Assembly (NCBI RefSeq): GCF_001540865.1
Contig: NC_033623.1
Location: forward strand, 10,965,616 to 11,029,615
Direction: 5' to 3'
Origin: Ananas comosus
Taxonomy: Eukaryota > Streptophyta > Magnoliopsida > Poales > Bromeliaceae
DNA length: 64,000 nt
Part shown: one piece after another, positions 52,406 to 64,000 of the stretch
Layout: the number at the start of each line of letters is the position of its first letter
Numbering within the stretch: position 1 is the first letter of the stretch
Program-made: the position numbers and the translations under genes
The notes under the pieces: generated by a model
Databases searched by the model: none
What the model was told of the DNA's origin: nothing
Seen by the model: only the letters and a program-made list of their open reading frames with translations

Positions 52406-53285
52406 AATTTAGTAATAATCTCATCAAATTAAGTCACTTTAGTATTGATTCATGGTTGTGTGACAATTGGTATCATTGAAACAACTTGTAAATACTTAAT
52501 CATACACATTTCTTGTCCGCGGAACGGTTTGAGAAGAGCCATAAGAGGAACTCAACCAAATTGGTGATGTTCAAAGTTAAGAGAAATCTAGTCAAGTGCA
52601 AAGTTGCCATTGTAAACTAATAAAGGTATAAATAAAGGAATTTGAGATGCTTGGAGTGTGTTTTTAAGTTGTTGCTGTTTCTTTTATGAATTCAAAAGTA
52701 GTAAAAATTGCATGAAAACCACCTCAAATATAGGCCCTAAAGCTTTTTTTTTTTTCTTTTTTTCTTTTTTTAGGGTAAACTTCATATGGACAATAATTGG
52801 TGTTAGGAACATTGAAGTATTAGTAGTTTTTTTTGCTGAAAACTATTAAGTTTAATGCTCTATCAGCATTGGATGTAACTTTTCTAAAATAATGAATAAT
52901 GAATGACAACGACAATAGAAGTAAAAAAAAAAAAAAATCTAAGTTTGGATGCAATTTCAAAATGTATTATATTTCAGATAAGATCTATAAGTTATATCTG
53001 ATATATGTGTCCTAAATATTAAGGCAGGTAAAGTAATAGTAAATACGTTCACTATGTTCTCAAAGCAATGTTTCATGTACATCCATACATACATATTTGA
53101 CATATGTATCTTAAATATAGCGATTTAATTTTTCACACAAGTCTTATCAAATTTTTATTTTTTCAATACTAAAAATCTAAAAAAATAATCTAAATCCTTA
53201 GATGCATTGGGTGTAAGATTTGCATCCAATTTTCCTAGTCTAGGTCTCTTCCGAACAACTTCGGAGGTGAGCGCCACTTATGAAT
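52406..53285. other. 3' flank of the LAF1-like gene and AT-rich spacer
   Basis: The untranslated 3' end probably lies within the first few hundred bases. Poly-T/A tracts occur near 52744-52770 and 52922-52937. No gene. Confidence 0.5.
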
Positions 53286-54142
53286 TGTGAAGCCTCAATA
53301 AAATAATTACACATCAGATAGAAAAAAAGGATATGATTAAAAATATAGTGGATTATAAACTATAATAAAGATAATTGAGTTTAAGTATTTTATGCTTTTA
53401 ATTTGGGCCCAACAAGTTATTAGTTTCTGGGCAAAGTGGTTAACACTGGTATCAAAGTCGATTTACCAGCAAAAAATGTGAGGTGAGACTCGTATCGTCT
53501 TATGATCTTGGATTAGAGAATAAAACTTAGACGATAACATCTATCGGGCTCTAAAGATGGGGCTAACATCTCGTGGTAATATTGAACTAGAACTTGAACG
53601 AGAATGTCTAGATCTAAAGGGATTGGGGATCATATCGTCTGGTTATTGTGGATTAGGGAATGGAACTTGGACGACAATATCTAGGTCTAAAGGTGGGGCT
53701 TACATTACCTGGTAATATTAGGCAAGGGACTGGACCCGACGAGATGTCAGAGTATCAACAAAAAAATCTAAAACGTCCCAATAAAATAGTCACACATCGA
53801 ATTGAAAATAAATAATAATTGAACTCAAATATTTTAGACTCGTGGTTTGGATCCAACAAGCTATTAGTGCTAGTGGGCCGAATTGTTACATTTAGTATCA
53901 AAGTCAGTTCACAAGCCGAAAGGATAAAGTGGCTCACATCGCTTTGTAATCTTGGGCCAGGAAATGAGAGACGAGAATGTCAAGATCTAAACAAGGAGTC
54001 TTTAAAGCCCTAATAAAATAGTATCAAATCAGATGAAAAAAATATATATATGATTGAAAAATATAATGGATCAAGATTTTTACTAACAATAATTGTACTT
54101 AAAAATTTTTGACCAGTGATTTGAGCCATTCTTTGCAACCAC
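53286..54142 (+). mobile_element. Tandem TRIM-like array: three terminal repeats, two inner regions
   Basis: Terminal repeats lie at about 53286-53445, 53745-53890 and 53979-54142. They share ataaaatagt.acacatc, a tgaactcaaatattttaga-like block and ccaacaagctattag. The first two end in CA and are followed within a few bases by tggtatcaaagtc (53447) and agtatcaaagtc (53894), diverged primer sites for initiator tRNA-Met. The first inner region itself holds a repeated block of about 100 bp (53487-53590 and 53625-53725). No coding capacity; boundaries are approximate. Confidence 0.6.
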
Positions 54143-54143
54143 T

Positions 54144-54540
54144 ATGGGCCCTGAGGCACAAGATGATTTTACTCGTCGTCGGTGTCAACTAGTGAACTTG
54201 CTCAATCTGTTCAATTGTGACCTTCGAATTAATGGAGTCACATTCTCAGCTCCAATCCTTGTTTCTGTTTTCATATTCCTGATTTATCCACTGGGTCAAT
54301 CTGGTTGGTTCTTTGCGCCCAGTTTTGGCGTAGCAGCTATATTTCGATTCATCCTCTTCTTCCAAGGATTTCATAATTGGACGTTGAACCCATTTCATAT
54401 GATGGGAGAACTCTTTAATCTTTATTCAAAGATGGTGACTAAAAATACATTTGGTGCTCAATTGAACTCAAGCCAAAGAGACTTGTTCAGTAGTTGCTAC
54501 GAACCACTTTTGGTCCCAAATCTTTGGATTGTTTTTTTTT
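54144..54540 (+). pseudogene. psbD: Nuclear plastid DNA: degenerate psbD (photosystem II D2) fragment
   Basis: The frame contains [10 protein letters not shown], then [20 protein letters not shown] and [20 protein letters not shown] followed by MMG, which match plastid D2 around residues 165-250. About 40 residues are unchanged. A stretch between these blocks (the helix before VQLRPYNA) is missing. After MMG the match continues only as [13 protein letters not shown] and VPNLW, implying a large internal deletion. D2 is a thylakoid membrane protein encoded in the plastid. Here it lacks both ends and lies among nuclear repeats, so it is a decayed transferred copy, not a working gene. Confidence 0.85.
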
Positions 54541-54559
54541 CAATAAATGTTGGTTAGTA

Positions 54560-56090
54560 GAAAATTTACGTGACTAAAAGGATCATATTACCATTTTATG
54601 TGGAGTGAGGTGTTCTTCCCATTCTATCCCAAAGGTGATAGAATTTGTAAATACAACTATTATTTTCAGGCTACTAAAATAAAAGAAGTATAATTACAGT
54701 AATTGCAGCTTTACAAAACCAAACAAATTGGTGTTGTATTTTTAACTATATTATATTTATAACTACATATTCAATAAAACTATGAGTAATAAAAAGAATT
54801 ATAAAGATTTTTTTTTTACTATGTCGGAAACAAAAATCGCCAACCAATCACAACATGCGGTGTTGCTTTTCCTGCTAATGAGCGGCAACAAGAAAATGTT
54901 TGGTTGGATGTAGTTGGAATGAGTGTTTTTGCGATAGCTAAAACTGTAGCTGTAAAATGCCAATGCGCCTTAAGTATTCCAATCAAACAACCAATCAAAA
55001 TAAGACATAAAATTACCTTTAGGTTTCTTAAACAAATTTGCACAGACGAAAGATTTAGACCTATTTGGCCTCACTTCCGCTTCAACTTTATACACCAGCA
55101 ATCTTTTATAAGAATAAAATTTAAGTCCTAAAAACTAAAACACTAATTTAATATTTTTCAATTTATTCCCAAAACCTATGAAAAATATTTTAATAAAATG
55201 TTGTTAATAGAATTATTATTTTAACAATGTATTATTTTATTAAATCATAATTATTCAAAAATTTTGATGTAAGGATCTGTTTACTACAACGTAAAACTAT
55301 CAAAGATGATCCTCCATGGAAAAGAGTTTTTTTGTGGAAAAAAAAAATTTTACGCTCTCTGACGTTTAGCATATAGAAAAAAAAATAGCTTTTCAACCAT
55401 GCTTATTTTGCTGAAAAAAAATTTGAATGACAAATAATTTATATAATTTTTATTATATATTATGTATTATTTATAAAATATCTATCCTATTATATATATT
55501 ATAATTAAAATTTATATCTATATATATATTATTATTATCATCATTATCTATATTTATAATTTAAATATATTCAAAATTATATTATATAAAATATATATAT
55601 TATATATATAATTATATATATATAATATATTATATATATATATATAATACTATATATATAATATACTATAAATATATATATTTTAGAGAGTTTTTGTTTT
55701 TAGTCGAAAAATAATAAAAAATAAAAAAATTATTTTTTTCTCAAACAGTAAGATTATTTTTATAAAAAAAAATTCTACATCAAACTAAACAAGCAAAAAT
55801 ATATTTTTTATTTTTTTAAAAAAATTTCCTTCCTTTAAAATCAAAACAAACTCCCAGTCAACCTAACTCAAAACATAAGCCCAAACCCAAACTCAAACCC
55901 AAACCCAAACCCAAAACCCACCTGATCAGATCGGATTGCCAGAAATGCCCCTCCTCTCTGCTCCACTGGCAGCAGCAGCAATTTGGGACGCCACGTGGCG
56001 GCTCGCTTATCCAGCTGGAGGGCAATTTCGTAATTTCATCCTATCTGATCCCCCACCCCCCGGGTTGGACACATGTGCCTCTCCGCCTTA
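54560..56090. other. Spacer before the MYB17-like gene
   Basis: 55440-55690 is almost pure A/T with palindromic TA tracts. 55876-55920 has degenerate cccaaa/aaccca repeats. The stretch from about 55920 becomes GC-richer and is probably the upstream promoter of the MYB gene. No gene. Confidence 0.5.
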
Positions 56091-56098
56091 ATTTATGG

Positions 56099-56108
56099 TT
56101 ATATATAG
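56099..56108 (+). promoter_or_regulatory. Probable TATA box of the MYB17-like gene
   Basis: ttatatatag lies upstream of a CT-rich leader (56133-56161 and 56323-56351). A leader of about 530 nt would follow, possibly containing an intron. Confidence 0.45.
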
Positions 56109-56129
56109 TCAAATCCCCAATCGCCCCAC

Positions 56130-56164
<35 letters not shown>

Positions 56165-56165
56165 C

Positions 56166-56221
56166 ACAACCCTAAAAGCGAAGGAGACACCAAAGAACCC
56201 TAACCCTAACCCTAACCCTAG
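56166..56221 (+). promoter_or_regulatory. Telo-box cluster (AACCCTA repeats)
   Basis: One AACCCTAA at 56168-56175, then four tandem AACCCT units at 56196-56221. Telo-boxes near transcription starts are known in plants to bind telomere-repeat-binding factors and to mark Polycomb targets or growth genes. The role here is inferred. Confidence 0.65.
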
Positions 56222-56255
56222 CAGAGGAAGCATTAAACCCCATCGGGTTCAATCA

Positions 56256-56285
56256 ATGGCGAGGGAACTGCAGAGAACCCTCTGA
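56256..56285 (+). promoter_or_regulatory. Upstream ORF of 9 codons in the MYB17-like leader
   Basis: ATG GCG AGG ... CTC TGA encodes MARELQRTL. It lies between the predicted TATA box and the main ATG at 56662, so it could reduce translation if the leader is transcribed and unspliced here. Confidence 0.4.
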
Positions 56286-56318
56286 GCGCATTTACTTCGC
56301 GAGCGAGTTCCCTGATCC

Positions 56319-56354
<36 letters not shown>

Positions 56355-56661
56355 CTACTAGTTACGTGAGGATCTCAAAAGTGCTCGTCGTCCTCCATTG
56401 TTGTACTTGTTCCGCGGCATTTAATGCATCGGCTTAATTAAACTTCTTATTTATTGCTGTTTTTGTTTTTGTTCTTTGGTTTGATTTTTGGGCGTGTTTC
56501 GAAGCAGGTGAGATCACGGCATTTAAGGCTTCGAGATCCACCTCGGTTTATAAAGATCCCTCAAACTTAGGACTTCTATTTTTTTTTTCTTTTTTCCTCC
56601 TTTTCTCCTCTTCTTTTTCTCATCCCTTGGGATTAGGGTTTCAAGAGGGGTGGTGGGGGGT

Positions 56662-59147
56662 ATGGGGAGAGCTCCGTGTTGCGATAAGCAGGGGATGAAG
56701 AAGGGGCCGTGGACTCCCGAAGAAGATAAAATCCTCGTCGATTATATCCAATCCAACGGCCACGGAAGCTGGCGCTCTCTCCCTAAGCTCGCAGGTTACT
56801 TTTTTTTTTCTTTTCTCTTTTTTTAATAGAGAGTAGAGAGCGAAGGACCGAAAAAAAAAACATTACTAATTTGATTATAAGGTTTTTTCTTTTTCTTTTT
56901 TTTTTGTGTGTATGTATGTGTTAGCGTGTGGGTTAGGACATAGAATTGAAAAGAAGTTACTGTGTTCTTCGATAGGATTCTGTGTACCCGTTCGTAATGG
57001 CCTAAACAAAATACTGACGCACACGTAGCAGTGCTTTGCCGTGTTTCTGAATACAGTGTATTGGGTCCCCAAACGTTAGCTTAGAGCGGGAAAAAGGGTT
57101 TTTTTTTTTTGTGGTTACTAATTAGTTGTATCGGAATCTTAATTAAGACTACAATTTTGTTCTCTTCTCCTTTTCGTATAGCCGTTTGAACTTTTAATTT
57201 AATATTTAAATATTTTAAATTTTATTAAACAGTTTATTGGACTCTTTTCTTAGTCTAACCTATACAGTAATTTTGATTGCATGTCCCGTGCATAATTTTG
57301 TAGGACTTCGAAATATAAAAAATTTATATTTTTTTTTAAAAAAAATTGGTATTAAGTGAGAGAAGTGATGTCGGTGAACGGATTTTTAATTTTTATCTAT
57401 TTTTAATATGTAAGAAAAAAAAATATTTTATATTTTAAGATTTTTTTTAAAGATTATATGCCTTTCGAAACCGGCTAGATAATTAGTAATTTTAATTAAA
57501 AAGAAATTTATTGATTTATTAATAAAATTTAGAATTTTATTAAGAAAATTGAAAAGCTATTTGTCAACTTGTGAAAGAGTCAAAGGGTGTTTACTTCTTT
57601 TTTTTTTCGTAATTAACGCAACATTCTCTTGCTTTTATTACCTGCTATTATTACTGTTTCCTCCAATCATCATCCTTTTTTCACTTTTAAAACTGAAATA
57701 AATAAATTAAATAATTAAAGTGGTGTGGTCAGCAGAGTGCGTGTGGGGCTGGGCTCATTAAAAATAAAAAAAAAAAGATAAATAATAATAATAAATAATA
57801 GTAAAAAGAAAATGCAGGTTTGCTACGCTGCGGCAAGAGTTGTCGTCTCCGGTGGACCAACTACCTGAGACCCGACATCAAGCGCGGCCCCTTCACCACC
57901 GAAGAGCAAAAATCCATCGTCCAACTCCACGGCATCGTCGGTAACAAGTACTACCATACACCACTTTTTCCTTCTTTTTTTTCTCTTTTTTTTTTTCCTG
58001 TAATTTATCCCCTCAAATTTTTATATCCTACGTGTTAGATTGGTTCACGGGTTTATAATATTACGATAATTCTCAATATTCTTTTTTAAATTATCATTTC
58101 TGTAGTAAAATTATCGTAATATTATAAAATTTTCGAACGAAACAGTCCCTAGTTATGAAGGTGGACCCTACTGTGATAAATATCTTAGTACTGGATCGCG
58201 TGGACCGCGGCTCGGCCAATTTAATGGTAATGTTATCTGCTGCCCACTCAATGAATGAACTTATGAACTTCCCTGGGGCCTGGTCCTTTTTTTTTTTTTT
58301 CTTTTTGATTTTTCTATGTTTTGTAGCAAAATAAAATAGGCTATAAAGTTCTCATAATAATTGCGACTGCAGGTGGTCCACGATCGCGGCCCAGTTGCCC
58401 GGTCGCACAGACAACGAGATCAAGAACTACTGGAACACCCACCTCAAGAAGCGCCTCCTCCGCATGGGCATCGATCCCGACACCTTCGCCCCTTCCTCCT
58501 CCCCCTCTACTTCGTCCACGGCGGCCTCCGCCTCTGGCTCCCCAGCCTCCTCCAGCTCTGCCTCCTCCCCCTCCTCCTCCTCCCCCTCCGCTGCCGCCGC
58601 CGCCGCGCCTGCCTCCTCTTTCCCGACTACCCGCCACATGGCCCAGTGGGAGAGCGCCCGCCTCGAGGCCGAGGCCCGCCTCTCCCGCGAGTCGCTGCTC
58701 TTCTCCTCCTCCGCCGCCGCCGCCGCCGCATCCGCCGCATCCGTCGGCGCCCGCAACGAGTCCGATTCTCCGCCGCATTCTAATGCCGAGCCCGATTTCT
58801 TCCTCCGGATGTGGAATTCCGAAATTGGCGACGCCTTCCGGAAGCCCGTCTCCGGAGACAGCAGCATTGCAGATGCTGCGGTGAAGGTGGAGACGCCAGC
58901 AAGGGAGGAGACGGAGAGCAAGAGCTGCGTGTCCGTAGCTGCTGCTGCGGCGGCGGCGGCGGTGGGGGGGCGGGGGGACGACTCGTCGGGGTCGAATGAG
59001 GTGGAGGAGACGTCGGAGGAGGAGACGTACGACCTGTACCTGGACTTCGGCGGTGACGACCTGGGCGTGTTCAGTGGCCACCTCGGGAGCTTCTCGCTCT
59101 TCGGCAGCGACCTCGCGGAGGCGTCGCTGGACACGGCATTCAAATGA
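56662..59147 (+). CDS. MYB17: R2R3-MYB transcription factor, MYB17-like (subgroup 9)
   Basis: Exons 56662-56794 (133 nt), 57818-57947 (130 nt) and 58373-59147 (TGA) give 345 residues with the classic plant MYB phases. R2 and R3 span about residues 14-116: [54 protein letters not shown] and [20 protein letters not shown]. After [10 protein letters not shown] comes a Ser/Ala-rich stretch, then [20 protein letters not shown] and [16 protein letters not shown], motifs I recall in Arabidopsis MYB17 (LMI2, floral meristem identity) and partly in the MIXTA-like MYB16/106. The C-terminus is acidic ([13 protein letters not shown]). Runs of Ala and Ser come from GCC/TCC repeats in a very GC-rich last exon, which differs sharply from the AT-rich surroundings. 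It is a nuclear DNA-binding regulator. Confidence 0.92.
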
Positions 59148-62100
59148 CCGACTTACTCTAATTACCTCTTTTCTGCTGTTTGCATTGGCGCATTCACGAA
59201 AGAAAATTTGAATTTGAATTTGAATTTCGAGGCGAGGGTATGGATGGTCAAAGGAGGTTCGATGTCATCACGTTTAAGCTGGGATTTTTGGTTTTGGGCC
59301 AGCTACGAGAGTAGGTTTTGTTTATTTTATTTTATCTTTTTTGGGGAGGTTTTATTTTTGGAGATGTGTAGTATATCATCACAATGTATGGGGATGCAGC
59401 TGCGAGGGATTTTGTAGTGAAATGAATGGATGATCCTGTAGCATCTTATTAGAGCTGTTTGTACAATGGAAATGGACCACAATATTATCTACTAATTAAG
59501 CTGCTACTGATGCCTCTGAAAGTCAACTCAGGTTTTTGATTAGCTTGAGCACAAAGCAACTTTTTGTGGCTCTTGGGCTTCTCTGTATTTTACTTCTTCC
59601 TCTTACGCTCCTGTTAGCAGTGCTAAAAACTTCGCAAGCTTCCCAAAATGGGCTCTAAATATTTTGGCCACATGATTTTTAGATGCATTCTCATTCTCTT
59701 CTGTAATATTATATTTGTACTAGGATACATATCATACATATTCAAATGAATTTGGATTGGAATCATTCTTAAGTAACCTGGATGAAAAACTTATCCTAAA
59801 GCTTTCCAATTTATACATTTGTTGAATTATAAAATATAGGATAATTTTGCATAATTTATTAAAATATTATATTTTAACATGATGGTTGAAAAGGTGTACA
59901 ACCTTTTGAAGCTTGGAAATGCAAGTTGGATTTGAATCGGAGTCGCGTGACCTTTTTGCATGCATATGCATATAAATTTTGCATGTAGAATATTTTTAAT
60001 TTCTAATAAGCGATAAGATCTACGGATAAATAAAAATTAACACTATTCATGCAAAGTTGCAAAAGGCCGCACTCTTAATAATATAGGACACTGGCTAGTA
60101 AATAATATAGTAATAATATAGTAGGGCATCATTTCTTTTAATTTTGAGAGATATTGTTTGTATACTATTATTATATACATATATTCTCCATTATTTCATT
60201 AATGTGTTGACGCATTTAGATGAAACATTTCAACTTATATAATCAGCTGTATCATGGGACATAGGTGGCCGTGTTTAATTGCTTATTTATTTATTTTTTT
60301 TAAGAAAAAATGAAAACGTATATGTATGGAGCAGGGAAAGTGTAGAGGTCAAAATGAAGGTCCAACGCAGGTATTTAATGTGGTGTGGTAAATGCGGGGC
60401 AGATGTCATGATGAGGGCATCATCAAACATCCCAGCATTTAATGCTTCCTGAATGTGCACTCCATCGTTTTGTTTGTTTTTTACTTTTTATCTTCTTATC
60501 TTATTTTATTTTATTTTATTTTATTTTATTTATTTATGGACGTTCAAACAAAGAAATAAAAAAGCGAGACGCGACGAGACGGGTGGTGGTGGTGGTGGTG
60601 GTGGTGGTGTACGTGATGTGAAAACAGAGCCACAGCAGCAACAGGGAGTCCAATACATTACTACGTACACCGTGGAATCCGAATCTCAAAGCTCAATCAA
60701 TGGAGGTAAATTTGGAATGGCAATGCACGTTGACGCGCCATAAATGAACACTGTCGAGAGCAATGCTACGTATACAGAGCGTACATCTTACATCCATTTA
60801 TTCTAAACGTATCATGTATAAGTAAATTTAAGTTCGACCCAGTTTAATCAATAACTTAAGATTCAAATCCAAACTCAATTCATTTAATAAACGAGTTGAG
60901 CGGGTTGATGCACATAATGTGTTTAATTATCTAAATTACTTATAAATCATATAAGTTTATAACAAAAGGCTAATATCGGTTAAAATCTTAAATTATATAT
61001 AACTAAAAATACAGCTACTGTAATTTCGAAAGCACGAAGCATTCGTACTATCAATTATTTTCAATGATAAGCATTCGATTCGACAATCAATTTCGTCAGA
61101 CATAATTTACACTATCGAAACGACTATATAAAAATCAAATTTTATAAATTTTCGATATCATTTGCCAAGTGATTAAATAGTTTTTTTAAAAACATTATTT
61201 TAATAACTGATGTGGCGTGTTTATAAGCTTAACGGTATAAAACAATTCAAATAATTATGTAAAATTTTAATAGAAAATTTCATTTATCATGGAGAGAAAG
61301 ATCATTTCTTCGAACTTAAAATTTAAGACTTTACCATTATTTTTTACGAGATTTTTATTTTCAATTGTTCATTTTTAGACTATTCAGTCATTAGGCAAAT
61401 AAAATTGTAAAATATAAAATTTAGTTTTTAGATAATTCTAATACAATAGATCATTTTTAAAGGAGTCGATCTCCACATCAGATGTCCTGTTATCGAAAAC
61501 AACTTGAAAATATGAAAACATCCGTACATTTGAAACCAAAATAGTCTATCTCCATAACTGAAATTATCTTTATGTAGAGTGGGGCTATTATATTTTTAGA
61601 AGCATACTTGCTCCATTAATCACTTTTTTTCGATGATGGAATATCAGAATTAGTGATTTTCTCAGTTAGACTTGATCTACACTATTTAAAATATCTATAT
61701 GTTATGTTTTGTTATTTGTCATTATCATTTCTCTTGTGATTGAATGGCCCTAAATGAAATGGTTAGAAATAACAATTTCATAAAAAATAGCAATAAAATA
61801 TTTTGAATTAAATTGGAGATATTTATTTTAGATTAGATAGTTAAAAGAAAGAGAAAATCTATCAAAATTTTATTTAATTTCCATATTATTATGTTGTTTT
61901 ACTTGTAACTGCTTATATTAATCATTACAATTTAATTCTTCAGTCCTTTCAATCATTATTATATAAATAATATTAAAAAATTATAAAATTTAAAATTTAA
62001 ATATTTCAAATAGCACTGATTAAGTTAAAAAAAAAAAGATCGCCGATTCGAATATCTCATTACCGAGAAGAAAGTGAAACCACGCAATCCTCTGAAATTA

Positions 62101-63117
62101 AGTATAGCTGCATTACTCTTTTATGCATTAATATATTATAAGTTTATAATATGTATCCATAATATCATTATTTTTGTCCAAGCAGGAATAGAAATATCCG
62201 CACTGTTAGGAAAATTTCTTTTTACAGTTTTACATACTTCAGTTTTTATTTTATAAAAAAATATCTACTATTAAGTCAATTTGAATACACAAATTAAACA
62301 AGCTAATCCGTCTTTTAACATTAAAATCTAAAAATAATAAATAAACTCTAGAAAAGAAATTATAATATTTAGATAAAAGTAAAATTGATATGTCACAGCG
62401 AATTGAAGGCTCTTCATCCAGGGACGGAGCTATTGAGGGGCCCACAGTGGCCATGGCCCTTCCTAAAATTTTTAAAATTATATAAAATTTCTTTATAATA
62501 AAAATTAAAATATTATAAATTTTAATTTTAGAGGGCCAAATTAAATTTTTTAACAAAATTTGTGTCTCGATTTTTTTTTCGAATTTTTTGGTCCTTTTCT
62601 TTCAACTCTTACAGTCTTGTTTATTTCTGAGTATATTGTCGTTATCAGTGAATCTGATAAATTTTTTTTCTTACTCTCCGAGTTCGAATTTTTTCCCATC
62701 AAATCTAAATTTTTTCCTCCCCCATCTTAATTTCTAATTTCGTCCTGACGTCGTCGACGTACCGGAACTTACAACACGACACAGATGGTCCACGTATTTT
62801 TTAGGTATTTTGACGCACTGACATTGCGTTTCTAAACTGCATGTTTAAACCAATCAGAATTTTCTGTATATGCGAGTACATTAGCAATTCATAAGGGCAT
62901 TAATTATTCTGTGGGTCCCATAGCAATGCTCCCATAGAAAATTAAGAGCCTTTATGTTGACAAAGTACCTGTTGATTAAGATGCGATTTGAAATGGACGA
63001 AATTTCGTAGAAATTAAAAGCATAAGTAAAAGCTAGAGCCTGTTGACTAAAAAGGTTTGGTACTTGTTTTGAACTCTTTCCTTATATTCGACGTGTTCAT
63101 GTGGTGGTAAACACGTA

Positions 63118-63125
<8 letters not shown>
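59148..63125. other. Intergenic region after the MYB17-like gene
   Basis: The 3' flank runs to about 59450. Microsatellites: (TTTTA)n at about 60500-60530 and (GGT)n at about 60583-60609. 62400-62480 (gggacggagc ... cagtggccatggccct) resembles part of a dispersed retroelement known across plants. No gene was recognised. Confidence 0.5.
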
Positions 63126-63151
<26 letters not shown>

Positions 63152-63333
63152 GAGTACGGCTACTATACTATTATGAGTACGATCGCCCTCGTACTCATAA
63201 GTTGTTTTCGATGGTAGAGCTTCCGAATCGACAATCCACACCGTTAAACATTATTTACAGCATTTAAAATTTCTAGAAATTAAATTTTATAATTTTTCGA
63301 CATCATTTACCTTACGATCAAAAGATCACAAAN

Positions 63334-63384
<51 letters not shown>
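63126..63384. repeat. MITE-like segment between two TA microsatellites
   Basis: (TA)n at 63126-63150, a 181-bp segment 63151-63332, the N at 63333, then (TA)n at 63334-63384. The segment starts agagtacggctactatacta. A diverged relative of part of it lies at about 61010-61170. Elements bounded by TA tracts are known as Micron-type in rice. Confidence 0.5.
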
Positions 63385-63387
<3 letters not shown>

Positions 63388-63411
63388 ACTAGTTTATATC
63401 ACATAGCTTAT

Positions 63412-63922
63412 AGGGACAATTATTTATATATTTCTAAAAAAATTTTGACTTTTTAATTTATCTTTCTTAGAAGATTAATATTGAAAATACTTTTTCTACG
63501 TTCTAACGTATTTCTAATATATTTCTAGAGTTAAAATCTGTTAATTAAGTCTGTTATCTCTATAAAATTATTATTTTGCCCATTCAAATATATCTTTCTA
63601 CCATCACTGTTTTTCTTATTTGCCTTTAAAGTCAAGGGCAAAAAAAATATTTTGATTTTTGGACTTTTCCAATATATCTCTCTACCGTCACCAACATTTC
63701 TTATTTGCCCTTAGGTTAAGAGTAAAATTGACATTTTAATTTTTTTTAATTGTGATAGATATTTAACTCACCTTTAAACTAAGTTAACTTAACAGGAGAT
63801 AACTGCGGGGGTATTTTGCAATAACAGTAGAATATATGAGGGGTATTTTAGAAAGAAAAAAAAAGGAGTAAATCGGATATTTTTAAACGTATGAGTGGTA
63901 TATATATAGGCAATTATCTCCG
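63412..63922. mobile_element. MITE, relative of 34405-34856
   Basis: It starts agggacaattatttatatat and ends tatataggcaattatctcc, inverted ends. The inside shares accatcac / tttcttatttgcctt and taagttaacttaac-like blocks with the copy at 34405. Confidence 0.5.
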
Positions 63923-64000
63923 GTTTATATATGATATTAAATCATTTTTCTTTTTTGTAGAGTATGATGATTTAACTTACAAATGAAATATATTCTACAA

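Noticed and set aside
58361..58783. Second + frame in the same exon
   Set aside because: Shadow of the MYB frame in GC-rich sequence.
58341..59081. Long open frame of 246 codons on the minus strand
   Set aside because: It is antisense to the MYB17-like last exon and results from GC-rich codon runs; it is Arg/Gly/Pro-rich with no family and no splice logic.

Overview
The window looks like flowering-plant nuclear DNA. It is AT-rich and intron-rich, and contains R2R3-MYB genes with the conserved plant two-intron layout, a plant two-LIM protein, L1-type LINEs, a tRNA-derived SINE, TRIM-like elements, MITEs, a solo LTR and a decayed plastid psbD fragment. A GC-rich, Ala/Ser-rich MYB last exon and the style of the LINE ORF suggest a monocot. 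Pineapple-like is only my suspicion. The assembly is draft quality, with N marks at 3406, 6134, 11492, 18992-19000, 19283, 24163, 49049 and 63333.

Layout. 1-27,000 holds a tandem cluster of three classical short-chain dehydrogenase/reductase (SDR) loci of the salutaridine reductase / neomenthol dehydrogenase / carbonyl reductase type, all on +. SDR-1 (3209-7515) lacks the cofactor-binding exons. SDR-2 (about 8954-13072) is decayed, with a lost catalytic Ser, a stop and a frameshift. SDR-3 (22108-25450) reads through as a 303-residue enzyme, but its exons 3-4 are present twice around an N. Repeats fill the spaces. 25,968-27,039 (-) is a WLIM2-type actin-bundling LIM protein. 28,390-33,750 (-) is a 14-exon AtuA-like (DUF1446) protein. 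37,173-40,729 (+) is the 25 kDa subunit of cleavage factor Im (CFIm25), which acts in mRNA 3'-end processing. 50,497-52,405 (+) is a LAF1/MYB18-like R2R3-MYB and 56,662-59,147 (+) is a MYB17-like R2R3-MYB. Between the MYBs lie a tandem TRIM-like array and the psbD fragment. The rest is intergenic DNA with repeats.

No operons, CRISPR arrays, rRNA or intact tRNA genes were seen. The most notable points are: gene decay and a probable conversion tract inside the SDR cluster; repeated direct duplications at N marks that look like unmerged allelic contig ends; foldback elements separated by exact (TAA)7 tracts; a SINE whose 3' tail matches LINE tails in the same window; and the nuclear psbD fragment. 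Exon boundaries were placed by eye from GT-AG sites, reading frame and family knowledge, without transcript support.
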